A stretch of DNA of 6,689 bases from the NCBI GenBank assembly GCA_012511615.1, contig JAAZFS010000255.1:1-6689 (forward strand). The letters run 5' to 3'. The notes beneath the pieces are model-generated. The model was not told the DNA's origin. It did not search any database and was given only the letters and a program-made list of their open reading frames with translations. Shown here one piece after another: positions 1-6,389 of the stretch. A program made the position numbers and the translations under genes. Position 1 is the first letter of the stretch, and each line of letters begins with the position of its first letter. Source of the DNA: Elusimicrobiota bacterium (GTDB lineage: Bacteria > CG03 > SLGR01).

Positions 1-24
1 GGCCGCGGCCATAAAATCATCCAT
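1..24 (-). CDS. Start of an unidentified protein, possibly TadA (partial, cut by left edge)
   Basis: An ATG followed by eight in-frame codons gives MDDFMAAA before the window ends. A G-rich stretch (GGGGGA) lies 4 bases upstream and could serve as a ribosome binding site. It follows tRNA-Arg(ACG) by 27 bases in the same direction. The pattern acidic-acidic-aromatic-Met-x-x-Ala resembles the beginning of tRNA adenosine deaminase TadA (the B. subtilis type start has Tyr-Met-x-x-Ala in the same place). That identification is inference from eight residues only, so no symbol is given. The Ala codons are GC-rich and form a 10-base palindrome at the extreme edge, which looks like a codon coincidence. 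It could equally be any other protein or a non-coding ATG. Confidence 0.4.
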
Positions 25-40
25 TATTCCCCCGCGTCAT

Positions 41-50
41 TTAAAAAAAG
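41..50 (-). other. T-tract directly after the tRNA
   Basis: Immediately after the encoded CCA and one base, the transcript strand carries CTTTTTTTAA. A run of seven T residues could contribute to transcript termination or serve as a 3' processing site, but I see no dedicated stem-loop in front of it apart from the tRNA itself. If the following ATG is a real gene, read-through must occur or that gene needs its own promoter. The role is uncertain. Confidence 0.3.
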
Positions 51-51
51 A

Positions 52-128
52 TGGTACGCCCGAGAGGATTCGAACCCCTACCCTTCTGGTCCGTAGCCAG
101 ACGCTCTCTCCAGTTGAGCTACGGGCGC
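52..128 (-). tRNA. tRNA-Arg(ACG)
   Basis: The reverse complement folds as a complete cloverleaf. The acceptor stem is GCGCCCG paired with CGGGCGU (the first pair is a G-U wobble), the D-stem is GCUC/GAGC, and the anticodon stem is UCUGG/CCAGA around the loop CUACGGA. The T-arm is AGGGG-UUCGAAU-CCUCU with one G-U pair, followed by discriminator A and a genome-encoded CCA (bases 54-52). The anticodon is ACG at 94-92. In bacteria this is the tRNA whose A34 is deaminated to inosine by TadA so that it reads CGU, CGC and CGA. It lies 34 bases past the double receiver gene and has its own promoter-like sequence. Confidence 0.97.
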
Positions 129-138
129 AATGGAATAG

Positions 139-166
139 ATTTTAGTAAATATCAGTGATTATTCAA
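139..166 (-). promoter_or_regulatory. Sigma70-type promoter for tRNA-Arg
   Basis: On the minus strand a -35 like TTGAAT (166-161, four of six consensus bases) is separated by 16 bases from a -10 like TAAAAT (144-139, five of six). The -10 ends 10 bases before the first base of the tRNA, so transcription would begin only a few bases ahead of the mature 5' end. The TGA stop of the upstream receiver gene lies inside the -35 box. This is prediction by consensus only; co-transcription of the tRNA with the upstream operon is also possible because no terminator hairpin is visible between them. Confidence 0.55.
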
Positions 167-1002
167 GCGGAGAGCTTAAGAAAAGCCGAAACAGCAGAGA
201 GTATCTCATCTCTTTTAAAAGGTTTAAGAATGAACATTGACACACCAGAGGGTTTGAGAGTTTCATAAAGTTCTTCGTCCTTAACAAGTCCGGAACTAAA
301 GATAACTGGAACATTGATATTCTTGTCCCTGAGAGCCTTGAGGGCCTTCCACCCGCTCATCTTGGGCATTATCACATCTGATATAATAAGGTCATACTCT
401 CCAGAGGATGCCTTATCCACAAGCTCATCTCCCGATGAAACAGTATCTACATCGTAATCCTTCAAAATAAGTTTCAAAAGAGTTAGGATACTAGCATCAT
501 CATCCGCTACAATAATTTTTTTCTTTTCAGAGGAATCCAGAGAAACTTTGTGGTCTTTCACTGAATCAACTTCAGTGGTAGAAGGTTTAGAAGAGGCAAG
601 AGGGGTCGGAGGATTGTTGGCTTTTAGATAAGACTGCATTTTTTCTTTACCCAGTGCCTTCTCAAGTGCCCCTATGAATTGTTCCTTGGTGAAAGGTTTT
701 ATCAGATAGTCGCTTACCCCAGACTCATCCTCAAAAAGATCAAAGCCTTCCAGTGCCATAATTATAACTGGACAATCAATACCGGCAGAAAATCCCTCTT
801 CAGCTAATTCTAATCCAGGAGTCTCACCCATCATAAAATTAAGAAAAATCGCGACAGGAGATTTTTCCTTGGAGGCCGTCCGAAAATCCTCATCAGTCCG
901 GACTTCAGCCACCTCAAAAATGTAATCCCTCAGATACATCCTGATTAGAAATCGGAGATCTTTATCTTCATCTGCGGCAATTATAAGCGGTTTTTTATTC
1001 AT
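163..1002 (-). CDS. Double receiver (REC-REC) response regulator without output domain
   Basis: The protein has 279 residues: a first receiver at about 5-118, a Ser/Thr/Pro-rich linker at about 122-160, and a second receiver at about 161-277. The second has all the receiver hallmarks: acidic pair D167/D168, phosphoacceptor D209 in DVIMPKMSG, S237 at the switch Ser/Thr position, and K260-P261. The first keeps an acidic cluster (D11, E12, D13) and K102-P103, but N55 stands where the phosphoacceptor Asp should be and A83 replaces the switch Ser/Thr, so it looks like a pseudo-receiver used for binding. No DNA-binding or enzymatic domain follows, so it probably acts by protein contact or as a phosphorelay intermediate. 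The ATG overlaps the stop of the upstream LysM-FecR gene (ATGA, 4 bp), with no clear Shine-Dalgarno, suggesting translational coupling. The histidine kinase two genes upstream is the obvious candidate phosphodonor (inference). Confidence 0.93.
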   Translation of the reverse strand: MNKKPLIIAADEDKDLRFLIRMYLRDYIFEVAEVRTDEDFRTASKEKSPVAIFLNFMMGETPGLELAEEGFSAGIDCPVIIMALEGFDLFEDESGVSDYLIKPFTKEQFIGALEKALGKEKMQSYLKANNPPTPLASSKPSTTEVDSVKDHKVSLDSSEKKKIIVADDDASILTLLKLILKDYDVDTVSSGDELVDKASSGEYDLIISDVIMPKMSGWKALKALRDKNINVPVIFSSGLVKDEELYETLKPSGVSMFILKPFKRDEILSAVSAFLKLSA

Positions 1003-2444
1003 TGCATTACCAAAAGAAGTATTAACCCTATACTCAGTACCGACAAAGCAAGAGCTACCCCCACCAGAAGGCTGTCAGCATCACCCTGTTCCTCTCTTAA
1101 GGGTTGACCCTGAAATCTTAGAATTCTCTCTGACTTTCTGCCATGACGGTCTGTAGCAGATATTTTCACCTCGTTTTCTCCATCATTTACATTTACTGCA
1201 GTAACAAAATTTCCTTCTGAATCTACCTGGACCAGGCTGTCGTTTACATAGAGCGTGGAGCCCACCTTGGTCTGCCCAGTAACAGATATTATTCGCCTTC
1301 TGATTTCCGCACCATCTTGCGGAGATATAATTTTCAGATCCGGGGGGTGGGTGTCGACAGTATGGATAACAGGTTCCGAAAATTTCCCCCTGACGCCGGA
1401 GGCAGTAACAATTGCTGCACGCCACCAATAAGTCCCATCGGAAAGATTCTCTTTCCATTCATCCGGACTATCCTTATTTACAACCTTATCAAAAACCATG
1501 CGACTGAAGTCCTCATCTCTTGCAAGCTGAATATGAACATTTTCTACAGGGTCTCGCTCACTTTCAGTCCAGCCTCTGATTTCAATATTTCCAACTATGG
1601 CCACAGGGTTGAACTCGCCAAAATTCACAGGGGCATCATCCATAGGTTTTATCTCTGGAGGATCCGGCAGTCTAATTGGCTTTTCAGGAGGCTTATTGAA
1701 TTCTGCCCGAGCCATAAATCCTTCAGATACAGTAACAAGTTCACCACTAGATATAAAGTCAACATGCCCCTTGTAAACGCTAAGAGTAGTAGTTTGCTCT
1801 TCATCAACACGGGCAGTATAGTCAGAATCCTTGCCGGGATCTATGGCGGCGCTGGCAGTTAGAACCTTTACATCCCGAGCCCTCAGTTCTCCAACCTCAA
1901 GCTTAACCACATTATCCCGAGCAGGTTCTGGACGAAGAAAAATCATTGAATTTTCATCAATGTTCACACCGCCACCGGTAAGATAGCTGAGCTGGGCATA
2001 AGATTCAGATCCAGTCCTAATCCCATCTTCGGAAAAAAGACGCTCATAAAGCCCAGCCATAACCCAGGCTGGGGCATCCTGCCTGCGAACGCGAACATTG
2101 TTTCTCATGTAGATTAAATCCGCAATTTCATCGCGCACCATTTCCACTGGTACCATAAGCTTATCTCCAGGAAGAATAAGATTGGGATCACCTGAGGGTA
2201 TTTTATTATACTCCAGTAATTCCGGCCAGCGTGAAGGATCATCCAAGTATCTCTCTGCAAAGCGCGAGAGAGTATCCCCCCTGTGGACCTCTATTTCCAG
2301 TAGCCTATTTGGTCGAGAAGCTTCACTAGCCTCCTCTGCACAAAGGGGTAGACTACAGAAAAAGACCGACAAAATAATCAAGAGTCCCAAATATTGATTT
2401 CTTATGGTACCCATATTAAATAAATGATAACCATTATGTCTCAT
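999..2444 (-). CDS. LysM-FecR domain envelope protein with C-terminal membrane anchor
   Basis: The protein has 481 residues. A hydrophobic signal segment at about 19-35 ends in LCA-EE, a plausible signal peptidase I site after A36; no good lipobox is seen. A LysM domain spans about 50-99 (GDTLSRFAERYL near the start, LILPGDKLMVP at the end) and should bind peptidoglycan. A FecR-like beta domain follows at about 117-248 (IRTGSESYAQL, then LSVYKGHVDF), though the usual RGT of FecR is replaced. After a proline-rich linker (250-272) come a fibronectin-III-like region (about 280-363, with DGTYWWRAA) and a beta-sandwich like the glucodextranase B domain (about 368-445). A final hydrophobic helix at 459-480 ends the protein. 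The gene starts 3 bases after the kinase stop (TGAATAATG), so re-initiation is likely. M11 is an alternative start giving a more usual signal peptide, but neither start has a strong Shine-Dalgarno. It probably monitors or organises the cell wall; the exact function is unknown. Confidence 0.9.
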   Translation of the reverse strand: MRHNGYHLFNMGTIRNQYLGLLIILSVFFCSLPLCAEEASEASRPNRLLEIEVHRGDTLSRFAERYLDDPSRWPELLEYNKIPSGDPNLILPGDKLMVPVEMVRDEIADLIYMRNNVRVRRQDAPAWVMAGLYERLFSEDGIRTGSESYAQLSYLTGGGVNIDENSMIFLRPEPARDNVVKLEVGELRARDVKVLTASAAIDPGKDSDYTARVDEEQTTTLSVYKGHVDFISSGELVTVSEGFMARAEFNKPPEKPIRLPDPPEIKPMDDAPVNFGEFNPVAIVGNIEIRGWTESERDPVENVHIQLARDEDFSRMVFDKVVNKDSPDEWKENLSDGTYWWRAAIVTASGVRGKFSEPVIHTVDTHPPDLKIISPQDGAEIRRRIISVTGQTKVGSTLYVNDSLVQVDSEGNFVTAVNVNDGENEVKISATDRHGRKSERILRFQGQPLREEQGDADSLLVGVALALSVLSIGLILLLVMQ

Positions 2445-2447
2445 TAT

Positions 2448-4580
2448 TCAAGGATTTTTATCCTCGGCCTCCGGAATATCTCGCGGAATTCTGAACATGA
2501 ATTTTGATCCTTCACCAAGTTTGCTCTCCGCCCAAATCCGGCCACCGTGCGCCTCTATAATAAGCCTGGTTATAGTAAGCCCAAGCCCAGTTCCCTTTCT
2601 TTTCCCTGCACTGCCTTTTACTTGTTCAAATTTTTCAAAAATTTTATCCACATATTCTTCAGGCATACCCTGACCTGTATCCCGAACGGCAACCTCAACC
2701 TCATCGGTGAAATCTTCTATGGAGACACTAATTAAACCACCTTCCGGTGTAAATTTCAGGGAATTACTGACAAGATTTATGATAACTCTGTGAATCAATC
2801 CAGGATCCGCCATAATCGGACCGATTTTATTTTCTTCCTGCATTATCATCTCAATATTATCTTTAACAGCTTGACCCTCCAAAGATTTGAGGGCATCTCT
2901 CACCTCTCCAGCAAGGTCAATCTCTTCCCTATTCAAAGGCATAGTCCCTGACTCCATCTTGGCAACATCAAGAATATTATTAATCATATTCAAAAGGCGC
3001 TTGGAGGAATCATCTATTATATGAAGAAATTCAATCTGCTGTTCATTCAATTCTCCGGCAGTTCCATCTATAAGAAACTCAAGAAATCCCCTGATAGAAG
3101 TCATGGGGCTTCGTAAATCATGAGTGATTGAGTGAAGAAAATCCTCTTTCATTTTTTCGAGTTGCTTCTCAAGCGTTACATCCCTGATAACTGTAACCGC
3201 ACCAGAGGCACCGACCTGTTTTGATACAAGTGAAGTATCCAAGCGAAGAACTTTCGGATCTCGTAGGTCGGGAATTTCTATTTCTCTAACAATTGTCCCC
3301 TCTGAAGTCTTTACTTCCTCTAAACTCTCCTCTATTTCTTTTCTCTGAATTATATCCTTTATATTTTTCCCAGAGAGTTCTTCATCATAGGGTAGATTTA
3401 GAAGGGGAGTTACCATTCTATTGGCCATCACAACCCTGCCACTATAGTCCGTCATTATTATTCCATCATTTATGGAGAAAAGAAATGCATTAAGTTTATC
3501 CGCCTGCATATCGCTGTAGCGCTCCAAATCTGTAGTCATTGTTATAAATGTACTTGCAAGCTCAGCCAGCTCATCCTTGAGTTTTACAGAATTCAGCCAA
3601 CTTGAAATCTCTTCTACATCAAAACTTCCTTCAGATATTTTCCGGGCAGCACCCGTTAGCTTCAGAATAGGCCCAGTAATATACTGAGCTAAGAAATACC
3701 CGATAAGTATGGCAAAAACAATAGCAAACAAAAGAAGGATTTTTGCACTTTTACGCATCTCCTCCACTGTAAAATATGCCTCATCCTTATCCTGTTCAAT
3801 AACAACCCCCCAACCCAAAGCAGAGGCTGGAGCATAGGCTCCTACCACTGCCCGTCCGTCAGAGGTAAGATATTCTTTACTACCAACCAATCGGCGGCTC
3901 ATTACTTCCTGGACCAGCGGCGAATCAGAAAAATCTGTCCCTTCTTTGGCAAGTTCCGAGTCGGGATGCATAATCAAGCGTCCACTTGAATCGACTATAT
4001 AGGCATAGCCAGTACTTCCAATAGAAGTTGAGCGGACCCGGTCGGAAAGGTCTTTCAGGCTGGTTTGAATATAGAGATATATGTCAGAGGTAAAAGGGTA
4101 TACAATATTTATCTGGGGGTGATCCTCTTCATAATAGACAGAACTTACAGAATATCTTCCGCTAGCAAGAGCCTCAATGAAGGTCTCATCATCTGACCGG
4201 TTTTCAAGCTTTACCTTATCTGCCAAATCAGGATGAAAAACTTTTGTCAGTTCTGCCCCTTTAAGATTAACCCCGCTTACTGTCCTAAACTCAGGGCTGG
4301 AGGCAATAAGAGACTGAAGTATCTGGCTGGTGAGTGTCCAGTTTATGGTACCTTCTCCATGGGCTGATATTACAAAACCTATTTTTTCATTAAGGTTTCT
4401 CATATGGTCGCCAATTTGCTCCGCAATGGCCAGAGCCTCGCGCGTATGAAGTTCAAGAATGACATCCTCAAGCCCCTCACGGTTTATCTTAGTAAGTCGG
4501 CTTCCCACAATTATTATCGGCACAGCAGATATAAAAAGTAGAACTAAGAGAAATTTGTAGATAATTTTAATTTTTTTCAT
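2448..4580 (-). CDS. Membrane sensor histidine kinase (Cache-HAMP-PAS-HisKA-HATPase)
   Basis: The protein has 710 residues. A transmembrane helix at about 8-26 is followed by a periplasmic dCache-type sensor region (about 27-275, including YPFTSDIYLYIQTSL and GYAYIVDSSGRLIMHPD), a second membrane helix at about 281-300, HAMP (about 300-353), and PAS (about 360-470, NDGIIMTDYSGRVVMAN). HisKA spans about 477-545 with phospho-acceptor H487 in HSITHDLRSP. The ATPase domain (about 590-700) shows the N box around N606 (NLVSNSLKF), the G1 box D634-G638 (DTGQG), the F box (FEKFEQ), and the G2 box GTGLGLT at 663-669. All catalytic motifs look intact, so it should sense a small extracytoplasmic ligand and autophosphorylate. 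There is no attached receiver; the double receiver protein two genes downstream is the likely partner (inference). The ATG overlaps the stop of the preceding ABC gene by 4 bp (ATGA). Confidence 0.95.
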   Translation of the reverse strand: MKKIKIIYKFLLVLLFISAVPIIIVGSRLTKINREGLEDVILELHTREALAIAEQIGDHMRNLNEKIGFVISAHGEGTINWTLTSQILQSLIASSPEFRTVSGVNLKGAELTKVFHPDLADKVKLENRSDDETFIEALASGRYSVSSVYYEEDHPQINIVYPFTSDIYLYIQTSLKDLSDRVRSTSIGSTGYAYIVDSSGRLIMHPDSELAKEGTDFSDSPLVQEVMSRRLVGSKEYLTSDGRAVVGAYAPASALGWGVVIEQDKDEAYFTVEEMRKSAKILLLFAIVFAILIGYFLAQYITGPILKLTGAARKISEGSFDVEEISSWLNSVKLKDELAELASTFITMTTDLERYSDMQADKLNAFLFSINDGIIMTDYSGRVVMANRMVTPLLNLPYDEELSGKNIKDIIQRKEIEESLEEVKTSEGTIVREIEIPDLRDPKVLRLDTSLVSKQVGASGAVTVIRDVTLEKQLEKMKEDFLHSITHDLRSPMTSIRGFLEFLIDGTAGELNEQQIEFLHIIDDSSKRLLNMINNILDVAKMESGTMPLNREEIDLAGEVRDALKSLEGQAVKDNIEMIMQEENKIGPIMADPGLIHRVIINLVSNSLKFTPEGGLISVSIEDFTDEVEVAVRDTGQGMPEEYVDKIFEKFEQVKGSAGKRKGTGLGLTITRLIIEAHGGRIWAESKLGEGSKFMFRIPRDIPEAEDKNP

Positions 4581-5164
4581 TTGTCTTTTGTAAGTTTCCC
4601 ATTGCTTAAACGATATATATTCACCTTGATTCCACGCTCCTTAAAGAGAGCCGGATCATTCTCGCGGTTAGTCGCAATTAATGGACTAAAGCCTACTTTT
4701 TCGATTTTATCAATAATTAATCTGATGCCACTTATATCCAAATCTGTGAAAGGATCATCTAACAGAATCAGGCTTCCTCGCGCTCCAGCATTATAATTTA
4801 ATATAGACGCGAACGCCAGTCTTTTTTTCTCCCCCCGACTCAAGGACCAAGGAGAAATATCCCCAATATCCATAGGAAGTCCTACTGAGGCAAAATCTCC
4901 ACCGGCCTCTTCTCTACATGTCGCTGAGGTAAAGCCTCTCTCTGGTATTTGAAGCAGAAGAAAAATTTCTTTACTCAGTACAATTTCTCCAGCACTAGGC
5001 CGAATGAGACCAGCAGCAGTTTCCAAAAGAGTAGTTTTTCCGGCGCCGGGCTCCGATATAATAAAATCCGCAGCATCATGATCTTTTATGAAGTTGATAT
5101 TATTCAGTATCTTTCGTTCTCCAGAATAACTTTTTCTGATAACCGTCAGGTTTTTGATCTGCAT
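4577..5164 (-). CDS. Small ECF-like ABC ATPase, second of a pair, altered catalytic motifs
   Basis: The protein has 195 residues, essentially a bare nucleotide-binding domain; EcfA/CbiO proteins are usually about 270-280. Walker A is SEPGAGKTT (37-45; the first Gly is Ser), the Q-loop Q72 lies in LQIPERGFTSATCREE (the spacing and PE-x-x-F-x-x-T pattern resemble EcfA), the signature LSRGE is at 108-112, and Walker B SLILLDDP ends in D137 where the catalytic Glu is expected. The D-loop is L142-D143, and N166 replaces the switch His. The start matches the normal ABC N-terminus (MQIKNLTVIRKSYSG). It overlaps the first ATPase gene by 19 bp and shows no obvious Shine-Dalgarno, so coupling is likely. 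No EcfT or substrate-binding membrane gene is visible in the window. An ECF-type transport role is inferred; a non-transport ABC function is possible. Confidence 0.85.
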   Translation of the reverse strand: MQIKNLTVIRKSYSGERKILNNINFIKDHDAADFIISEPGAGKTTLLETAAGLIRPSAGEIVLSKEIFLLLQIPERGFTSATCREEAGGDFASVGLPMDIGDISPWSLSRGEKKRLAFASILNYNAGARGSLILLDDPFTDLDISGIRLIIDKIEKVGFSPLIATNRENDPALFKERGIKVNIYRLSNGKLTKDK

Positions 5165-5724
5165 ATTTTTTTATTTTTAATCTGGTATTCTTCCCATTTT
5201 CCCGGTAAGATGCGGGAATCTCCCTCGGGAAGAAGTAGTATAATCGTGGGACAACCCCTCTCAATCAAAAGAGCCAGAACATCACTAATTTTTGAATCCA
5301 CAGGTGGAGCATCAATAATAAGATACTTTCTATCTAAAAGGAGGGCCGATGCGAAAGCAAGCCGGGCTTTCTCTGAATAGGATAATTCCAGTATATTCCT
5401 TCCAGTAATTCCATCTAGAAGAATATTTTCAAGTTCAGAATCCCTTAAAAGAAAAGAATCCATCTCTTCCGAAACTGTAGAAAAAAAGAGCTGAGATTCA
5501 ATATCCTCAAAAAAACAAGCCGCCTGCTCATGACCGCCTGTAACTTCACCTGATATGGGCTCATGCTCTCCCAAAAGAAGGGCCACCAGGGTGGATTTAC
5601 CACTTCCGTTATCTCCATATATAAGAGTATTCTGACCGGGCTCAACAAGCAGTGTCGCCCTGTCGAAGATAGTCAGAAATCGGGGAGGTCCTGTTCCAGC
5701 ACTTACTTGTCTGAGGGCGAGCAT
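5146..5724 (-). CDS. Small ECF-like ABC ATPase, first of a pair, catalytically degenerate
   Basis: The protein has 192 residues, only the ATPase core. Walker A GDNGSGKST (37-45) is perfect, so ATP should bind. The Q-loop region FEDIESQLFFSTVSEE (72-87) closely follows the EcfA pattern F-Q-N-P-x-x-Q-L-F-x-x-T-V-x-E-D/E, except that E73 replaces the Q-loop Gln. The signature reads LSYSE (114-118) instead of LSGGQ/E, Walker B ends LIIDAP with A139 replacing the catalytic Glu, and the switch His is absent (LLLPEGD). This subunit should bind but hardly hydrolyse ATP by itself. The ATG lies inside the end of rsmI (22 bp overlap); an AAGGAGA ribosome binding site sits 13 bases upstream, and no closer in-frame start exists. 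The pair with the following gene suggests a heterodimer (inference). Confidence 0.85.
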   Translation of the reverse strand: MLALRQVSAGTGPPRFLTIFDRATLLVEPGQNTLIYGDNGSGKSTLVALLLGEHEPISGEVTGGHEQAACFFEDIESQLFFSTVSEEMDSFLLRDSELENILLDGITGRNILELSYSEKARLAFASALLLDRKYLIIDAPPVDSKISDVLALLIERGCPTIILLLPEGDSRILPGKWEEYQIKNKKICRSKT

Positions 5725-6389
5725 ACTATGGTGAACTCTCCTTTTATTCCGGGCCGGGAATTTACAATTTCACAAACCTCCCGGGCAGGTCCCCGTATAA
5801 CTTCTTCAAATTTCTTTGTCATTTCCCTCATAAGAGCAATAGGGAGGTCCGGCGCAAAGTCAGCTATATACTTTAAAGAATCATTTATTCTGTATTTGGA
5901 TTCATAAAAAACAAAGGCATAGCCTGAATTGATGTGATTTTCAATATATTTTTTCCTTGCTCCTTTCTTTCTGGGAAGAAAACCTGCAAAAAACACTTCA
6001 TCAATCGGGAATCCGCATATGGCAAGGGCAGAAGTAAGCGCGGAAGGGCCAGGAATAGGGACCACTTTGATTCCTTCCTCATAGGCCCGGCTAATTAGAA
6101 TAAAGCCGGGATCGGAAACGCAGGGTGTACCGTTTTCAGAAAGAAGGGCAATATCGGTACCTTCTAAGAGCCTCTTAATATATTTTTCTGCCAGAGATTT
6201 TTCTTTAGGAGAGTAATAAGATTCCATGGGGGCAAGTATTCCGTACTTAGAGAGAAGTCCGGCGGTGGTTCTGGTATCTTCCGATATTATCAGGCCCACT
6301 TGGCCAAGGATTTCAATGGCCCGTAGAGTAATATCCCGCATATTTCCTATCGGGGTGGCAACAACATAAAGACTGCCTGGGGAAGGCAT
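5703..6389 (-). CDS. rsmI: 16S rRNA (cytidine(1402)-2'-O)-methyltransferase RsmI, short form
   Basis: RsmI is a tetrapyrrole-methylase-fold enzyme that uses S-adenosylmethionine to methylate the 2'-O of C1402 in the decoding centre of 16S rRNA. Family motifs appear in order: LYVVATPIGNMRDIT (7-21), SEDTR (36-40), the SAM-loop region SENGTPCVSDPG (84-95; the usual SEAGTP has Asn for Ala), PIPGPSAL (111-118), FFAGFLPRKKG (133-143) and FYESKYRI (161-168; usually FYES-x-HR). The length is 228 residues against about 280 in E. coli. It stops right after the catalytic core (FTIVCSPSDK), so the C-terminal extension is missing and the next gene begins inside its end. The ATG overlaps the preceding stop by one base (TAATG) and has no clear Shine-Dalgarno, suggesting coupled re-initiation. 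Confidence 0.95.
   Translation of the reverse strand: MPSPGSLYVVATPIGNMRDITLRAIEILGQVGLIISEDTRTTAGLLSKYGILAPMESYYSPKEKSLAEKYIKRLLEGTDIALLSENGTPCVSDPGFILISRAYEEGIKVVPIPGPSALTSALAICGFPIDEVFFAGFLPRKKGARKKYIENHINSGYAFVFYESKYRINDSLKYIADFAPDLPIALMREMTKKFEEVIRGPAREVCEIVNSRPGIKGEFTIVCSPSDK
5737..5745 (-). promoter_or_regulatory. Shine-Dalgarno for the first ABC ATPase gene
   Basis: AAAAGGAGA on the minus strand lies within the rsmI coding sequence, 13 bases before the ATG at 5724 when counted from AGGAG. The spacing is longer than usual, but no in-frame ATG, GTG or TTG lies closer, so it supports this start. It is the strongest Shine-Dalgarno-like sequence among the internal starts of the operon. 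Confidence 0.5.

Noticed and set aside
1..10. Perfect 10-base palindrome GGCCGCGGCC at the left edge
   Set aside because: It is explained by consecutive Ala codons in the partial gene and is too short and isolated to call an operator or an attachment site.
52..128. tRNA gene as an integration site for a mobile element
   Set aside because: No integrase gene and no duplicated tRNA 3' end are seen in the window, so there is no support.
1317..1862. 181-codon open frame on the plus strand inside the LysM-FecR gene
   Set aside because: It is antisense to a gene with recognisable domains, its translation shows no family motif or natural composition, and it looks like a chance frame.
4949..5380. 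143-codon plus-strand open frame across the two ABC genes
   Set aside because: It spans the junction of two well-supported minus-strand genes and its translation resembles no domain.
5146..5724. First ABC ATPase as a pseudogene because of missing catalytic residues
   Set aside because: The frame is intact, Walker A is perfect, it has a ribosome binding site and overlaps its partner gene, so a selected non-hydrolysing subunit is more likely than decay.
5703..5745. Frameshift at the rsmI end explaining its short C-terminus
   Set aside because: The following reading frame is a clear ABC ATPase from its N-terminus, with no trace of the RsmI C-terminal extension, so the gene simply ends here.
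5563..5907. 114-codon plus-strand open frame across the ABC gene and rsmI
   Set aside because: Antisense shadow; both genes beneath it have strong family motifs.
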